Assembly: GCF_021654795.1 (NCBI RefSeq)
Contig: NZ_AP025344.1
Location: forward strand, 2,914,501 to 2,978,500
Direction of reading: 5' to 3'
Origin: Paenibacillus dendritiformis
GTDB lineage: Bacteria > Bacillota > Bacilli > Paenibacillales > Paenibacillaceae
Length of the DNA stretch: 64,000 bases
In this document: positions 7,846 to 16,805 of the stretch, in pieces
How positions within the stretch are numbered: the first letter of the stretch is position 1
How the letters are laid out: every line of letters begins with the position of its first letter
Translations under genes and position numbers: made by a program
Notes under the pieces: model-generated
The model's database searches: none
The model's input: the letters and a program-made list of their open reading frames with translations, nothing else
Told to the model about the DNA's origin: nothing

Positions 7846-9222
7846 TCAAATTCGCCGGCCGTATGTGCGCAAATAATCCTCCACGTCATTGTACGCTCCT
7901 GTCTGATTGGCATATTTGACGTAGTTCTTCGCTTTGCGCAGCCATTCCAGCGTCGACGGGCGCGCGGTCTCCAGCAGCGCTTCGAAGTCGGCCATCCGAA
8001 TCGGACGCTCGCGTCCGGATTCGAGAATTTCGCCGAGCACCCGCTCGGCCGCGCTCTCGCATAAATGTTCAATGTCCGCCCCGGAGAAAAATTCGGTGCG
8101 GCTCGCCAGCCGCCCGGTGTCGATGTTCTCGATATAGCGGCCTTCCAGCTTCAAGCGGAACATATGCTCCCGGGCTTCCTCGTCCGGAGGCGCGACAAAG
8201 ACGAGCCGATCGAAGCGGCCGGGGCGCTTGAGGGCATCGTCGACGTCCCAAGGCATGTTCGTCGCGCCGATGACGAGCAGTTGATCCGTGCTCGTATCGA
8301 TGCCTTCCATCTCGGCGAGGAACGTATCGATCATGCCGCGCATGCTGGACGAAGACTTCGAACGGTTGAAGCCGACCGTATCGATCTCATCGAAGAACAG
8401 AATACTCGGCTTATGCGCGCGCGCCTTGTCGAACAAATCCCGCAGATTTTGCTCGCTGACGCCGATGTATTTGTCCAAAATATCCGCAATGTGAACAGGG
8501 AAGAACGCAGCCCGGCATTCGCCCGCGGTCGCTTTGGCCATAAACGTTTTGCCGCAGCCCGGGGGACCGTACAGCAGCACGCCTCCGCCCGCCTTTTTGC
8601 GGAATTTGGAGAACAGCCCCTGGTTCTGGAACGGGCTGATAATACGCAGCTGTATCGTCTTCTTCAACTCCTGCAATCCGGCGACATCGGCGAACGTCAC
8701 CTTGTGGGACGCGGCCGATGGCTGCGACGCGGCGGATTTTCCGCCATCCAGCACCTGCAGGCCAATGCCCGAACGGGCGAAGACGGCCGCTTGGCCGGCG
8801 TGCGCGGCATCCCATTCCTCGTCCGGGACGTCTTCATCCTCGAATTCCCCGTCCTCCTCTTCACCGGTGTCTGCGGATTCCGGGGTTCGGCTTGCCGCGT
8901 CTCCGGGTTCAAGCGCATGGCTTCCCGCGGCAGCCGGGGACTCGGCGCCAGATTCGCCGCTTTCTGCGCGTGCGCTGCCGGCCGCAGCGGATGGCTCCGC
9001 AGGAACGCCGCCTTGCCGAAGCCGGGCGGTCGCTTCCGTCAGCCCCGCCAGCAAGGCGGCGCGAAGCGCATCGTCGGCGCAGACGGCTAGCGCGGCGCTG
9101 TATTGCCCGATCGCGTCCACCCATTGTCCGCAAGCCGCGTATTCCGCCGCCAGCCAATAGAGCGCTTCGGCATCGTCCGGATGCTGCCGTGCCATCCGCT
9201 TCAAAAAAGATAGCCTGTCCAT
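7846..9222 (-). CDS. classical AAA ATPase with N-terminal TPR-like region
   Basis: The product is about 458 residues. Residues 1-70 are helical and TPR-like (DAEALYWLAAEYAACGQWVDAI). Residues 75-170 are low-complexity, Ala/Glu-rich and probably disordered. The AAA module spans about 178-415: Walker A GPPGCGKT (219-226), Walker B ILFFDEID (274-281), sensor GATN (319-322) and the arginine-finger block RPGRFDR (333-339), with SGADI near the end. This belongs to the Cdc48/Vps4-like classical AAA group rather than ClpX or MoxR, implying a hexameric unfoldase or remodeller. The second ATG (9222) is preferred because AAGGAG lies 9 nt upstream. It is the last gene of a three-gene operon. Substrate unknown. 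Confidence 0.87.
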   Translation of the reverse strand: MDRLSFLKRMARQHPDDAEALYWLAAEYAACGQWVDAIGQYSAALAVCADDALRAALLAGLTEATARLRQGGVPAEPSAAAGSARAESGESGAESPAAAGSHALEPGDAASRTPESADTGEEEDGEFEDEDVPDEEWDAAHAGQAAVFARSGIGLQVLDGGKSAASQPSAASHKVTFADVAGLQELKKTIQLRIISPFQNQGLFSKFRKKAGGGVLLYGPPGCGKTFMAKATAGECRAAFFPVHIADILDKYIGVSEQNLRDLFDKARAHKPSILFFDEIDTVGFNRSKSSSSMRGMIDTFLAEMEGIDTSTDQLLVIGATNMPWDVDDALKRPGRFDRLVFVAPPDEEAREHMFRLKLEGRYIENIDTGRLASRTEFFSGADIEHLCESAAERVLGEILESGRERPIRMADFEALLETARPSTLEWLRKAKNYVKYANQTGAYNDVEDYLRTYGRRI

Positions 9223-9265
9223 TCTCGTCATCTCCTTGCTTATGGTTGCTCTTGGTTAGGTTCGA

Positions 9266-11272
9266 TCAATGGGTCCCGCGCGAGCGGACAAAGCCGGCGT
9301 CTTCCGCACCAATCCATGCCGCCAGCCCTTTTTTCCAGCAGCGGGTGCGCGCCGGATCCAGTTGTCCCGTATCTGCGGCCCATGTCAGCTCCGAGCCGCT
9401 GTACACCCCGCGCAGCATCCCGCCTTCCGCCACAATCCAGCGTTCCTCTTCCGAATTCCGCACCGGAAGATTCCAGCGCGGCGCGTAGGAGGCGTCATAA
9501 GGATAGCGCACCGGGTTGTCCGCCGCGTTCAGCGATTCGGCATACACTTGGAGATCGGTAAGCATGGCGAGCAGGGAAACGGCGTCTCCGCGGCGGAAAA
9601 TTTCTTCCTCGCCAACATAGAGCGATTTGCCGCGCACCGTTAGGCGCAACGCAGGCAGCCCGCCCAGAGGCAGGATGACTCGCGCCCGCTTGCAGTAGAG
9701 CGTCTCGTTGCAGATGCACACGGCCCGTCCCGTGACGGTCAAGCCGTATCTCCCCGAGTTCACCGAGTCTGTCTTGCGGAACGCCAACAATGGCTCCGTG
9801 CCGGGGATGCGAAAATGCTCCCGGAACAGCGTTTTCTTCTCGTCGTCCATATTGTAATCATGTAATTTGTCAAAAAAAGAATGCGCGCGGCAAACCGCGG
9901 CAATGAACTCCTCATCCAGCAGCGGAGAAGTCTCGTCTGGGTAGACGGCAGCAATCGGACCGACCAGCCCGGATAGTTGGGGCAGCGCCTTTATCCTTGC
10001 AAGCATATCGAGCCACTCCGCTCCGCGGATTGGACTGCCGTTGACGGCGTAAGAATCTTCGTGATCCAGCACGATAACGTCCTGCTTCGCCCTGTATTCC
10101 AGCTCGGCTTGGCGAATCCGATACCAGGGGATAAAAGCGCAGCCTTCAGCCAGCCCTTTCCAATAAAGCCCTTGATCGGTGAAGACGACGCCATTTTTTC
10201 CCTTGCTGATCAGCGCAAAATCAAAATACGCCCAGACGGACCAATCGGCAGGCAGCGGAAAATGTCTCCGGACGCGCTCATGGATTTTATCCGGCAATGT
10301 CTTCTTATAAATGGCTTCTCCGCCGTACGTTTGCAAGACACGAAGTATCGCCTGCCGCAGCGAGTCGGAACCGTTGGTATGTACTTCCGAACTAGCCGAA
10401 GGCGCTGTCTCGGCTTCTTGGCTCATGGCAGCCAATTCCGGCAGCTCGCCGATCTCGTTGAGCAGGTCCACCCATTCCGCATGCTTGAGCGGACTGCCGA
10501 ACAAATTGATCTCGTTCCCGGCCAGACGCAGCGTCGTGTCATCGGAAGGCTCCCGGGCGGGGGGAGTGAAGTGCCGCCAGGGCAGGAAGTTGACCGTGAT
10601 GGCCTTCCAGTACATTCCTTCTTCGGTGAACGCGATCCCTCCTTTGCCTTTGCCGAAAATAGTAAAATCAAAAAAGACGAATACGGTCTCGTCCCGCGGA
10701 ATATTGCACCTGATACGGACGGGGGCCAGCAAGTCATCGGGTACCGGATGAAGATAGACTTTATTCCGGCGATAAGGCTGGAAGACGCGAAGGAGCGCTT
10801 CATGCAGCCGCATCTGTTCCTGCCCGGCGCCGTGCTCTCTCTCAAGCTGTGAAGCCGCTTCCTGTGAAGTGAACTCAAGCGCCGTATCCCGCAGCCGGGC
10901 CGCCAAAGCCGTCAATTGGCCGCCTGGGATGGGCGAGGAGGCAACGCCGAGATCGAGAATCGAATCAAGAACCAGGTTTTTGTTTTGAATTTCAATCTTT
11001 TTCAGCTTTGCGAATTTTGTCCAGGAGATGAACGTTTTGGTCCATACTTCTTTACAATAAAATCCGCTCCCGCCGATGGCGATGCCGTCTTTGCCGTGTC
11101 CGAAAATCGTGAAATCGAAAAAAGCGATAAGCGGCTCGTCATCCGGCACGGCGAATTTTTGCCTCACTCTTGTCTGAATATGATCCGGGATCCCATCGGG
11201 ATAACATTTATCTCCCTTATACGGTGAGCAGGCTTCTCTTATGGCTTGAATAAATGCTGTAGAATACTCCAA
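9266..11272 (-). CDS. uncharacterised 668-residue protein with four tandem PH/GRAM-like repeats and a GYF_2-like C-terminus
   Basis: Four related units are visible at about residues 18-125, 166-280, 316-430 and 468-580. The first three share a core of FDF, KGK/GKD, GI-F and G-YWK followed by a hydrophobic PW/SW turn (FFDFTIFGKGKGGIAFTEEG in unit 2). Unit 4 is diverged. Residues 611-655 (WIVAEGGMLRGVYSG...W) resemble the GYF_2/DUF4339 domain common at the tails of bacterial membrane-associated proteins. No signal peptide or membrane helix is evident. The start is TTG at 11272 with AGAGGAG about 11 nt upstream. It sits between TPR and AAA genes with 43-50 bp gaps, so it may be an adaptor for the ATPase (inference). 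The fold assignment is tentative. Confidence 0.8.
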   Translation of the reverse strand: MEYSTAFIQAIREACSPYKGDKCYPDGIPDHIQTRVRQKFAVPDDEPLIAFFDFTIFGHGKDGIAIGGSGFYCKEVWTKTFISWTKFAKLKKIEIQNKNLVLDSILDLGVASSPIPGGQLTALAARLRDTALEFTSQEAASQLEREHGAGQEQMRLHEALLRVFQPYRRNKVYLHPVPDDLLAPVRIRCNIPRDETVFVFFDFTIFGKGKGGIAFTEEGMYWKAITVNFLPWRHFTPPAREPSDDTTLRLAGNEINLFGSPLKHAEWVDLLNEIGELPELAAMSQEAETAPSASSEVHTNGSDSLRQAILRVLQTYGGEAIYKKTLPDKIHERVRRHFPLPADWSVWAYFDFALISKGKNGVVFTDQGLYWKGLAEGCAFIPWYRIRQAELEYRAKQDVIVLDHEDSYAVNGSPIRGAEWLDMLARIKALPQLSGLVGPIAAVYPDETSPLLDEEFIAAVCRAHSFFDKLHDYNMDDEKKTLFREHFRIPGTEPLLAFRKTDSVNSGRYGLTVTGRAVCICNETLYCKRARVILPLGGLPALRLTVRGKSLYVGEEEIFRRGDAVSLLAMLTDLQVYAESLNAADNPVRYPYDASYAPRWNLPVRNSEEERWIVAEGGMLRGVYSGSELTWAADTGQLDPARTRCWKKGLAAWIGAEDAGFVRSRGTH

Positions 11273-11322
11273 AGAAACGGCGACTCCTCTCTTGCAATTC
11301 GTGCACGGAAGCTAGTAAACCT

Positions 11323-12519
11323 CTATGCTTTCCGTCTTGAAAACAAATGCGCGATAAGATAAAAAGGCATGACAAGCAAAAACAGCAAAATCCAATACGG
11401 ATACTGGATCAAGCAGCGAACCAACCATCTGCGAAGCGGAGTGAGGTACAGCTTGGCGCGGTTCAATTGGGATATCGTATCCAGCCAGGATTGGATATGG
11501 ACATTGCCCGGGTGCAGGGCGTCCAGCTTGCGGAAATGCCGCCGGGCGGACAAGTACTGCTTGTCGTCATGCAGCAGCTTCCCATAGGTGACCTGCATCT
11601 CCAAGTCCGCGGGTTCCAGCTTTAAATAGGTTTTGAGTTCCTTCAACGGCCGCTCGGCCCCGTAGTCCAATTTGATCCGGGCGGCCTGCCGCCAATGATC
11701 AGCTTCTGCAGGATGTATCCGGCAGACGGCCTTCCAATATTGTTTTTTGGCGTTATAATACTGCTTGGCATTTTGACGGTAGGCATCGAGCGTCTGTTCC
11801 ACCGCAAGGGCCTCCGGGCAATGAGGATCAAGCATCAGCGCCAATTCGCAATGGGACTGGGCCGAGTTCACATCGCCATGCATCACGTAAGAGCGAGCAA
11901 GGCGAGTATGGATGCCGGCATGGTCCGGATCGAAGACGACACCCTCCTTCAGGTGTTCGAATTCCTTTTCCGGCAAGCCTAACGCATCATAGCACAAGCC
12001 GATCAGATAATGGGATTCACTATCCGGTTCCCGTCGAAGCGCCTCATGCAGCGCTGCGATGGCCTTGTTCGCTTGGGACCCATATTCCGGGCGGAACTCG
12101 CATCCGAACCGCCGCAGAGCCCGATTGCGATCCAGGCCTTGGTACAATGCTCTTGCCAGCCATTTTCGATAATAAGCGGAGTCCGGGCTCAACTCGATGC
12201 ATTGCTCGAAAACGGCCGCCGCTTGGCGGGAGTCTCCTCTCTCGAAATGAAGCATGCCCATGAGCTCCAAGCCCGCTTCCGCCTCTGGATGAGCGGCGAG
12301 CAGTTCACGCGCCGTATGCTCGGCTTCTTCGTACCGCTCCATGCGGAGGTAGCATAATGACATCAGATGCAATGCGCCTTCGTGCTGGGGAAAATAGCGC
12401 AGCATCCCGGCGGCGCTGGCGATCGCTTCCTCGTGTCTGCCCGCATTCGTCAAGTCATTCGTTTTCAAGTATAACTCTCTCTCCAGCTCCCACTCATCCC
12501 GTTCTATCGTGTCATTCAT
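11323..12519 (-). CDS. TPR-repeat protein with C-terminal membrane anchor
   Basis: The product is about 398 residues. Multiple tetratricopeptide-like helices run through most of the chain (for example EGALHLMSLCYLRMERYEEA, ESHYLIGLCYDALGLPEKEF and HAGIHTRLARSYVMHGDVNSA). A single hydrophobic segment near the C-terminus (YPYWILLFLLVMPFYLIAHL) is followed by SRRKA, suggesting a tail-anchored protein facing the cytoplasm. The start at 12519 was chosen from AGGAGAAGG at good spacing; an upstream in-frame extension to 12618 is Arg-rich and unlike TPR proteins. It is the first gene of the TPR/repeat-protein/AAA operon and could tether the other two to the membrane (inference). The gap 12520-12825 must carry divergent promoters, which I could not define. 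Confidence 0.83.
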   Translation of the reverse strand: MNDTIERDEWELERELYLKTNDLTNAGRHEEAIASAAGMLRYFPQHEGALHLMSLCYLRMERYEEAEHTARELLAAHPEAEAGLELMGMLHFERGDSRQAAAVFEQCIELSPDSAYYRKWLARALYQGLDRNRALRRFGCEFRPEYGSQANKAIAALHEALRREPDSESHYLIGLCYDALGLPEKEFEHLKEGVVFDPDHAGIHTRLARSYVMHGDVNSAQSHCELALMLDPHCPEALAVEQTLDAYRQNAKQYYNAKKQYWKAVCRIHPAEADHWRQAARIKLDYGAERPLKELKTYLKLEPADLEMQVTYGKLLHDDKQYLSARRHFRKLDALHPGNVHIQSWLDTISQLNRAKLYLTPLRRWLVRCLIQYPYWILLFLLVMPFYLIAHLFSRRKA

Positions 12520-12825
12520 TGACCATCCTTCTCCTGTCGGCATCGATATGTATTCATCTTCGCCTGCTCTCACGGCCCGCGCGTCTAATAATCGGAACCG
12601 GCTGGGCAGCACCTGCATCTACATCTATCGGCAAAATATGCGGGGATACCTTCTTCCCGAATAAATTATGGAATGTCACTCGTTTTCCAGCGGCGAGATG
12701 TTGTGTGTATGGGCGTTAGCGGCCAGTTGGATCGCAAGATTCCGGTATTGATTTTTCCAGAAGGGATGGTAGACTTGATGTACTTTTGAAAAGGCAGGTA
12801 TAAATCACGGCCCGGAGGTGTTCTT

Positions 12826-13542
12826 GTGCACATGAAACTGGAGGATCCAAGAAATCACCAGGAATGGCTTACGCCCCATACCTTTGCGTGGTACGCCCAA
12901 ATCGCGGCCTTATCCGGCGCCTATGCATACTCGTGGAAGTCGACGATTGCGGAGCCGAATGCCGAGACGCGGTTCGAGCAGGAAGTAAGGGAAATGATCC
13001 GCGATCGCATCGTGCTCGACGTAGGCTGCGGCCATGGGGAATTTACAGTGCAATGGTCTCCGATCGTGAAGCGAATCACCGGCTTGGATGTGACGAGCGG
13101 CTTCATCCCGGACGGGGAGTTCGACTGCGCCTACAACCGCAGAGGACCGACCTCATGCTATCCGCATATGGCCCGGGTCTTGAAGCCCGGCGGGCGCCTT
13201 CTCGCGCTCCATCCGGGCGATCGGCTGTCGCGGGAACTGCCGCGCTTGTTTCCCGGATTTTTCGAGCCTGCGCCGGACGGAACGCCTATATTGGATCGCC
13301 TTGCGCAGCGACTGGAACAGGGAGGTCTGAAGCAGGTTGAGATCGAGACCGTGACCAGCGTGCAATATTTGCATGATCCGATGGATGTGATCCGCATCCG
13401 CTGCTTCGGACAATCGCCCGTGCTCATCGGGAAGGTGATTGATGAGTCTCTGCCCGCCATCGAAGAGATATTCCGTCGACATGCCACGGCTCAAGGCTTG
13501 CCGGCGACGTATGAACATTACCTGGTACGGGCTGTCAGCTAA
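12826..13542 (+). CDS. class I SAM-dependent methyltransferase
   Basis: This 238-residue protein has motif I LDVGCGHGEFT, then ITGLDVTSGF (motif II region) and a late ARVLKPGGRLLALHPG segment, as in Rossmann-fold methyltransferases that act on small molecules. The substrate cannot be predicted. The start is GTG at 12826 with GGAGG 7 nt upstream; an in-frame ATG six nucleotides later is possible. It is followed after 17 bp by an APH-like kinase and then by DNA repair genes, all on the plus strand, so it may be the first gene of that operon. Confidence 0.85.
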   Translation: MHMKLEDPRNHQEWLTPHTFAWYAQIAALSGAYAYSWKSTIAEPNAETRFEQEVREMIRDRIVLDVGCGHGEFTVQWSPIVKRITGLDVTSGFIPDGEFDCAYNRRGPTSCYPHMARVLKPGGRLLALHPGDRLSRELPRLFPGFFEPAPDGTPILDRLAQRLEQGGLKQVEIETVTSVQYLHDPMDVIRIRCFGQSPVLIGKVIDESLPAIEEIFRRHATAQGLPATYEHYLVRAVS

Positions 13543-13559
13543 CGGTGGAGGGGATAGAG

Positions 13560-14444
13560 ATGAGCAGAGACACGATGGCCAGGCTTGCGTCTTATCCGGA
13601 AGCGGTGCAGGCGTATTGCCAGGGAGCGGCGGCAACGGTCGTGAAGGACAAGCCCCGCTCCGTCGTATATCGAATGGATCGCGCGGACGATTCATTTTTT
13701 GTGAAGGTGACTGCCTCGGGGCAGATGGAGAAGGAAGCGCGGATGACGGCGCATCTCTCGAGCCTCGGCGCGTGTCCGAACGTCAGAATGTATTTTAGCG
13801 ATGCTTCCCGGGATTATCTCATCACCGATCGGATCATGGGCACGGACGCGGCCAGCTCCGAATATTTGGCGGAGCCATCCCGATTGTGCGATATCTTTGC
13901 CGGCAGCTTGTCCTATTTCCATGAGCTTCCCGGGGCGGACTGTCCCTGCATGAACGGATTGGAGGAGATGGTCAGCCGGGCGGAGGAGAACTATCGAAGC
14001 GGCAAGGCGGAGCTGAGCTTGCTCCGTTACATGGGCTATGCCGGCGCCGATGCCGCTTATCAGGATATGCTGGCCCTATACGGCGCGGTATCCGGCAGCG
14101 GAGAACGGACGCTCATTCATGGCGATTATTGCCTGCCGAATCTGATGCTGCATCAATTCGAGCGGAGCGGGTACATCGATGTAGGTTATGCCGGATTGGG
14201 CGATCCGCATTATGATCTGTTCTGGTCGCTGTGGTCGCTGCAATTCAATCTGGGGAGCGACCGCTATGCGGAGCGCTTCATCGAGGCCTATGGAAGAGAA
14301 CGGGTGGACGAAGAGCGGCTGCGGCTGTGCGGGCTTGTCTCCGTGTTCAACGGCTTCCGCGGGCAAGATTACTATGAACGGCAAGCTCAGAAGCCGGACG
14401 GAGGAGGGGAGCGGATTGGGGAACGTCGCGACGAAGTATTTTGA
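13560..14444 (+). CDS. aminoglycoside phosphotransferase (APH) fold kinase
   Basis: The product is about 294 residues. The catalytic loop LIHGDYCLPNLML gives the Brenner-type HxD...N motif, and IDVGYAGLGDPHYDL supplies the metal-binding Asp block. This resembles the APH(3') branch, which phosphorylates aminoglycosides, but the chain is diverged and other small-molecule substrates are possible. The ATG at 13560 has GGAGGGG upstream; the in-frame GTG at 13545 lies before the ribosome binding site. The 3' end overlaps the next gene by 29 bp in another frame, implying coupled translation. Confidence 0.82.
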   Translation: MSRDTMARLASYPEAVQAYCQGAAATVVKDKPRSVVYRMDRADDSFFVKVTASGQMEKEARMTAHLSSLGACPNVRMYFSDASRDYLITDRIMGTDAASSEYLAEPSRLCDIFAGSLSYFHELPGADCPCMNGLEEMVSRAEENYRSGKAELSLLRYMGYAGADAAYQDMLALYGAVSGSGERTLIHGDYCLPNLMLHQFERSGYIDVGYAGLGDPHYDLFWSLWSLQFNLGSDRYAERFIEAYGRERVDEERLRLCGLVSVFNGFRGQDYYERQAQKPDGGGERIGERRDEVF

Positions 14445-15033
14445 CTATGGGGAACGGGAAATCAATTACCTGCGAAGCGCCGATGCGGCGCTTGGGGCTG
14501 CGATGGCCCGGCTCGGCAGGGTGGAGCGGGTCATTATCCCCGATCCGTTCGCCGCGCTCGTCCACGCCATCGTGGGACAACTGGTCTCCGTGAAGGCGGC
14601 CAACACGGTCTGGGAACGGATGCAGGATCGGCTGGGGGAGATCTCTCCCCGGAATCTGGCAGCGCAGCCGGTTGAACGGATTCAGGGCTGCGGCATGCCG
14701 CTGACGAAGGCGGAGCGCATTCGGGAGATTGCCCGGATGGCAGCCACTGGCGCGTTCGATCTGCAGGAGCTGCGGCGCTTGCCCGATGCGGAGGCGGCCG
14801 CTCGCTTAATGACGCTGCCCGGAGTCGGGAAATGGACGGCCGAGATGCTGCTCCTCCATGCTTTGGAGCGGCCGGACATCGTAAGCTGGGGCGACATCGC
14901 CATTCGCCGGGGCATGATGGCCCTGTATGGGCTTGATGCGATCACCAAGGCGCAGTTCGATCGGTATCGGCAGGCGTATTCGCCATATGGCTCGGTCGCT
15001 TCCATTTATTTGTGGGTTCTGGCTTATGAATAA
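14416..15033 (+). CDS. AlkA-type DNA-3-methyladenine glycosylase (HhH-GPD)
   Basis: The product is 205 residues. The helix-hairpin-helix LMTLPGVGKWTAEMLLL is followed by PDIVSWGDIAIRRGM, whose Asp is the expected catalytic residue of the HhH-GPD superfamily. It lacks the N-terminal TBP-like domain of E. coli AlkA, so it resembles the compact AlkA2-type enzymes that excise alkylated purines. The TTG start at 14416 has GGAGGGG 6 nt upstream, inside the preceding kinase gene. The next gene is AlkD-like, making a base-excision pair for alkylation damage facing the ada operon. Confidence 0.85.
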   Translation: MGNVATKYFDYGEREINYLRSADAALGAAMARLGRVERVIIPDPFAALVHAIVGQLVSVKAANTVWERMQDRLGEISPRNLAAQPVERIQGCGMPLTKAERIREIARMAATGAFDLQELRRLPDAEAAARLMTLPGVGKWTAEMLLLHALERPDIVSWGDIAIRRGMMALYGLDAITKAQFDRYRQAYSPYGSVASIYLWVLAYE

Positions 15034-15106
15034 GCGGTGGCTGATGTCCGGGCGGCGGTCAGGACCGTTTCGGACGGTATGAAATTCAAGCGGGAGGAGA
15101 TTGGAG

Positions 15107-15790
15107 ATGGAGACTGCGATTCGGGCACGGATTATGGCGCTGGCGGAGGAGAAATACCGGCAATTTTCCGCTTCCTTGATTCCGAATATTGACAATGTCG
15201 TCGGGGTGCGGCTGCCTGAGCTGCGCAAGCTCGCCCGGAGCATTGCGAAGGGCGACTGGCGGACTTATTTGGCGCAGGCGAATAGCGATTATTTCGAGGA
15301 AGTGATGCTGCAGGGCATGGTTATTGGCTGCGCCAAGGCGGATGTGGAGGAGATCCTTGGGCACGTCGCCGCGTTCGTGCCCAAAATCGATAACTGGTCC
15401 GTATGCGACAGCTTTTGCTCGGGGCTAAAAATCGCATCCCTGCATAAAGAGCGGGTCTGGGAATTCGTCCAGCCTTATCTCGAATCGGACATGGAATATG
15501 AGATTCGCTTCGGCGTCGTGATGCTCCTGAATTATTATGCCGATGAGCCTTATATTCACCGCGTGCTGGAGCGGCTGGACCGGATTAAGCATGAGGGCTA
15601 CTATGTCAAGATGGCGGTAGCCTGGGCGGTGTCCATCTGTTTCGTGAGGCTGCCGGACATTACAATGGACTATTTGCGAAGCAATACGCTAGATGACTTC
15701 ACCTACAACAAAGCGCTGCAAAAGATTACGGAGTCATACCGCGTCGCTCCGGAGGCGAAAGCGCTGATTCGAAGCATGAAGCGAAAATAA
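15107..15790 (+). CDS. AlkD-like DNA alkylation repair HEAT-repeat protein
   Basis: The product is about 227 residues, nearly all helical, in the pattern of AlkD HEAT-like repeats. Typical segments are NVVGVRLPELRKLARSIAKG, FVPKIDNWSVCDSFCSGLK and YYVKMAVAWAVSICFV. AlkD enzymes excise N3- and N7-alkylated purines without flipping the base. The aromatic and acidic residues around DNWSVCD and VKMAVAWAVS correspond to the DNA-contact face. GGGAGGAG lies about 7 nt before the ATG at 15107. Between 15791 and 15974 this gene converges on the ada operon; I saw no clear terminator there. Confidence 0.88.
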   Translation: METAIRARIMALAEEKYRQFSASLIPNIDNVVGVRLPELRKLARSIAKGDWRTYLAQANSDYFEEVMLQGMVIGCAKADVEEILGHVAAFVPKIDNWSVCDSFCSGLKIASLHKERVWEFVQPYLESDMEYEIRFGVVMLLNYYADEPYIHRVLERLDRIKHEGYYVKMAVAWAVSICFVRLPDITMDYLRSNTLDDFTYNKALQKITESYRVAPEAKALIRSMKRK

Positions 15791-15974
15791 GGAGCTGTTC
15801 AGCGATGCTCTATGCCGATAACCACCGGCGGTATGGCCGGGGCTTCGGCTTATCTTCGGCACGAAGCGAGAAGAAGCGGAGACATTCCGGCACGTTGCAT
15901 AGTGTCCACACGGCCCTGCTTCTTATTTTTGCCCCGATCAATGTTTTCAGCTGAATGGGCTGACGCATAGAGTG

Positions 15975-16793
15975 TCAAGGCTCGAATCCCGCCTGGCTGA
16001 TGAACAGCTCCTCCTCGGAGAAATACCGCCGCAGCCGATCATAGACGAGGCGATAGGCGGAGGGATGATACCATTCCTCTAGCCCCAGCTTCCGGTACAG
16101 CGCCTGCATGTTCAATTGGCGGGTTCTCTTGCCGCCGCTGCCGTCGCCCATAAAATAATCGTCGATGCACACCCGGTTCACGAGCGGGCGCAGCACGGCT
16201 CCGAACGCCTCGCTGCTCGGCAGCACCGGCGCGATCGTGGCCTGGGCCGGGACCCCTGCTTCCGCCAGCAGCTCGAGCGTCTTGAGCCGGGCCGGAATGG
16301 GCGGAGCTTGGGGCGAGAAGTGCTTGCGTATCTCTTCAAGATCCGTCTCCACCGTCATGCTGACGCGTACGGCATCGCCAAGCCTGACGAGCAGGTCGAT
16401 ATCTCTGCGTACGAGCGGACTGCGCGTCTGCACGAGCAGGAAGTCGGGCGGACGGTCGGCCATAATCTCCAGCAGCGACCGGGTAATGCGCTCCTCGTGC
16501 TCGATCGGCTGATACGGATCGGTGCTGGAAGACATGAAAATGGTCACCGGACCTTTCTCCTTCGCCCTCCGGTATTCCTTCCGGAACAACTCCGCCGCGT
16601 TCTGCTTGACATCGATCCAGCTTCCCCATTCTTCTTCGCGGAAGATCGACACCGGCATGCGGCGCACATAGCAGTAGGAGCAGCCGAACGCGCACCCTGT
16701 GTATGGATTAAGCGAATGGCTGTAGCCCGACAGAAATCCGGTGCCTTTATTAAGAATGGTCTTCGGCGATGTGTAAGTGCATTCCGGCTTCAT
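15975..16793 (-). CDS. SPL-family radical SAM protein
   Basis: This 272-residue protein carries the radical SAM cluster CAFGCSYC (CxxxCxxC) in the context LNPYTGCAFGCSYCYVRRMP. That context, and SSSTDPYQPIEHEERITRSLLE downstream, match the SplB-related family often annotated as DNA repair photolyase. True spore photoproduct lyase is longer, so the activity here is unproven. AAAGGAGGA sits just before the ATG and overlaps the stop of the 2OG-oxygenase gene, 12 bp away. It is the last gene of the ada-ogt-oxygenase operon, which supports a nucleic-acid repair or modification role. Confidence 0.85.
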   Translation of the reverse strand: MKPECTYTSPKTILNKGTGFLSGYSHSLNPYTGCAFGCSYCYVRRMPVSIFREEEWGSWIDVKQNAAELFRKEYRRAKEKGPVTIFMSSSTDPYQPIEHEERITRSLLEIMADRPPDFLLVQTRSPLVRRDIDLLVRLGDAVRVSMTVETDLEEIRKHFSPQAPPIPARLKTLELLAEAGVPAQATIAPVLPSSEAFGAVLRPLVNRVCIDDYFMGDGSGGKRTRQLNMQALYRKLGLEEWYHPSAYRLVYDRLRRYFSEEELFISQAGFEP

Positions 16794-16805
16794 GTCCGTC
16801 CTCCT

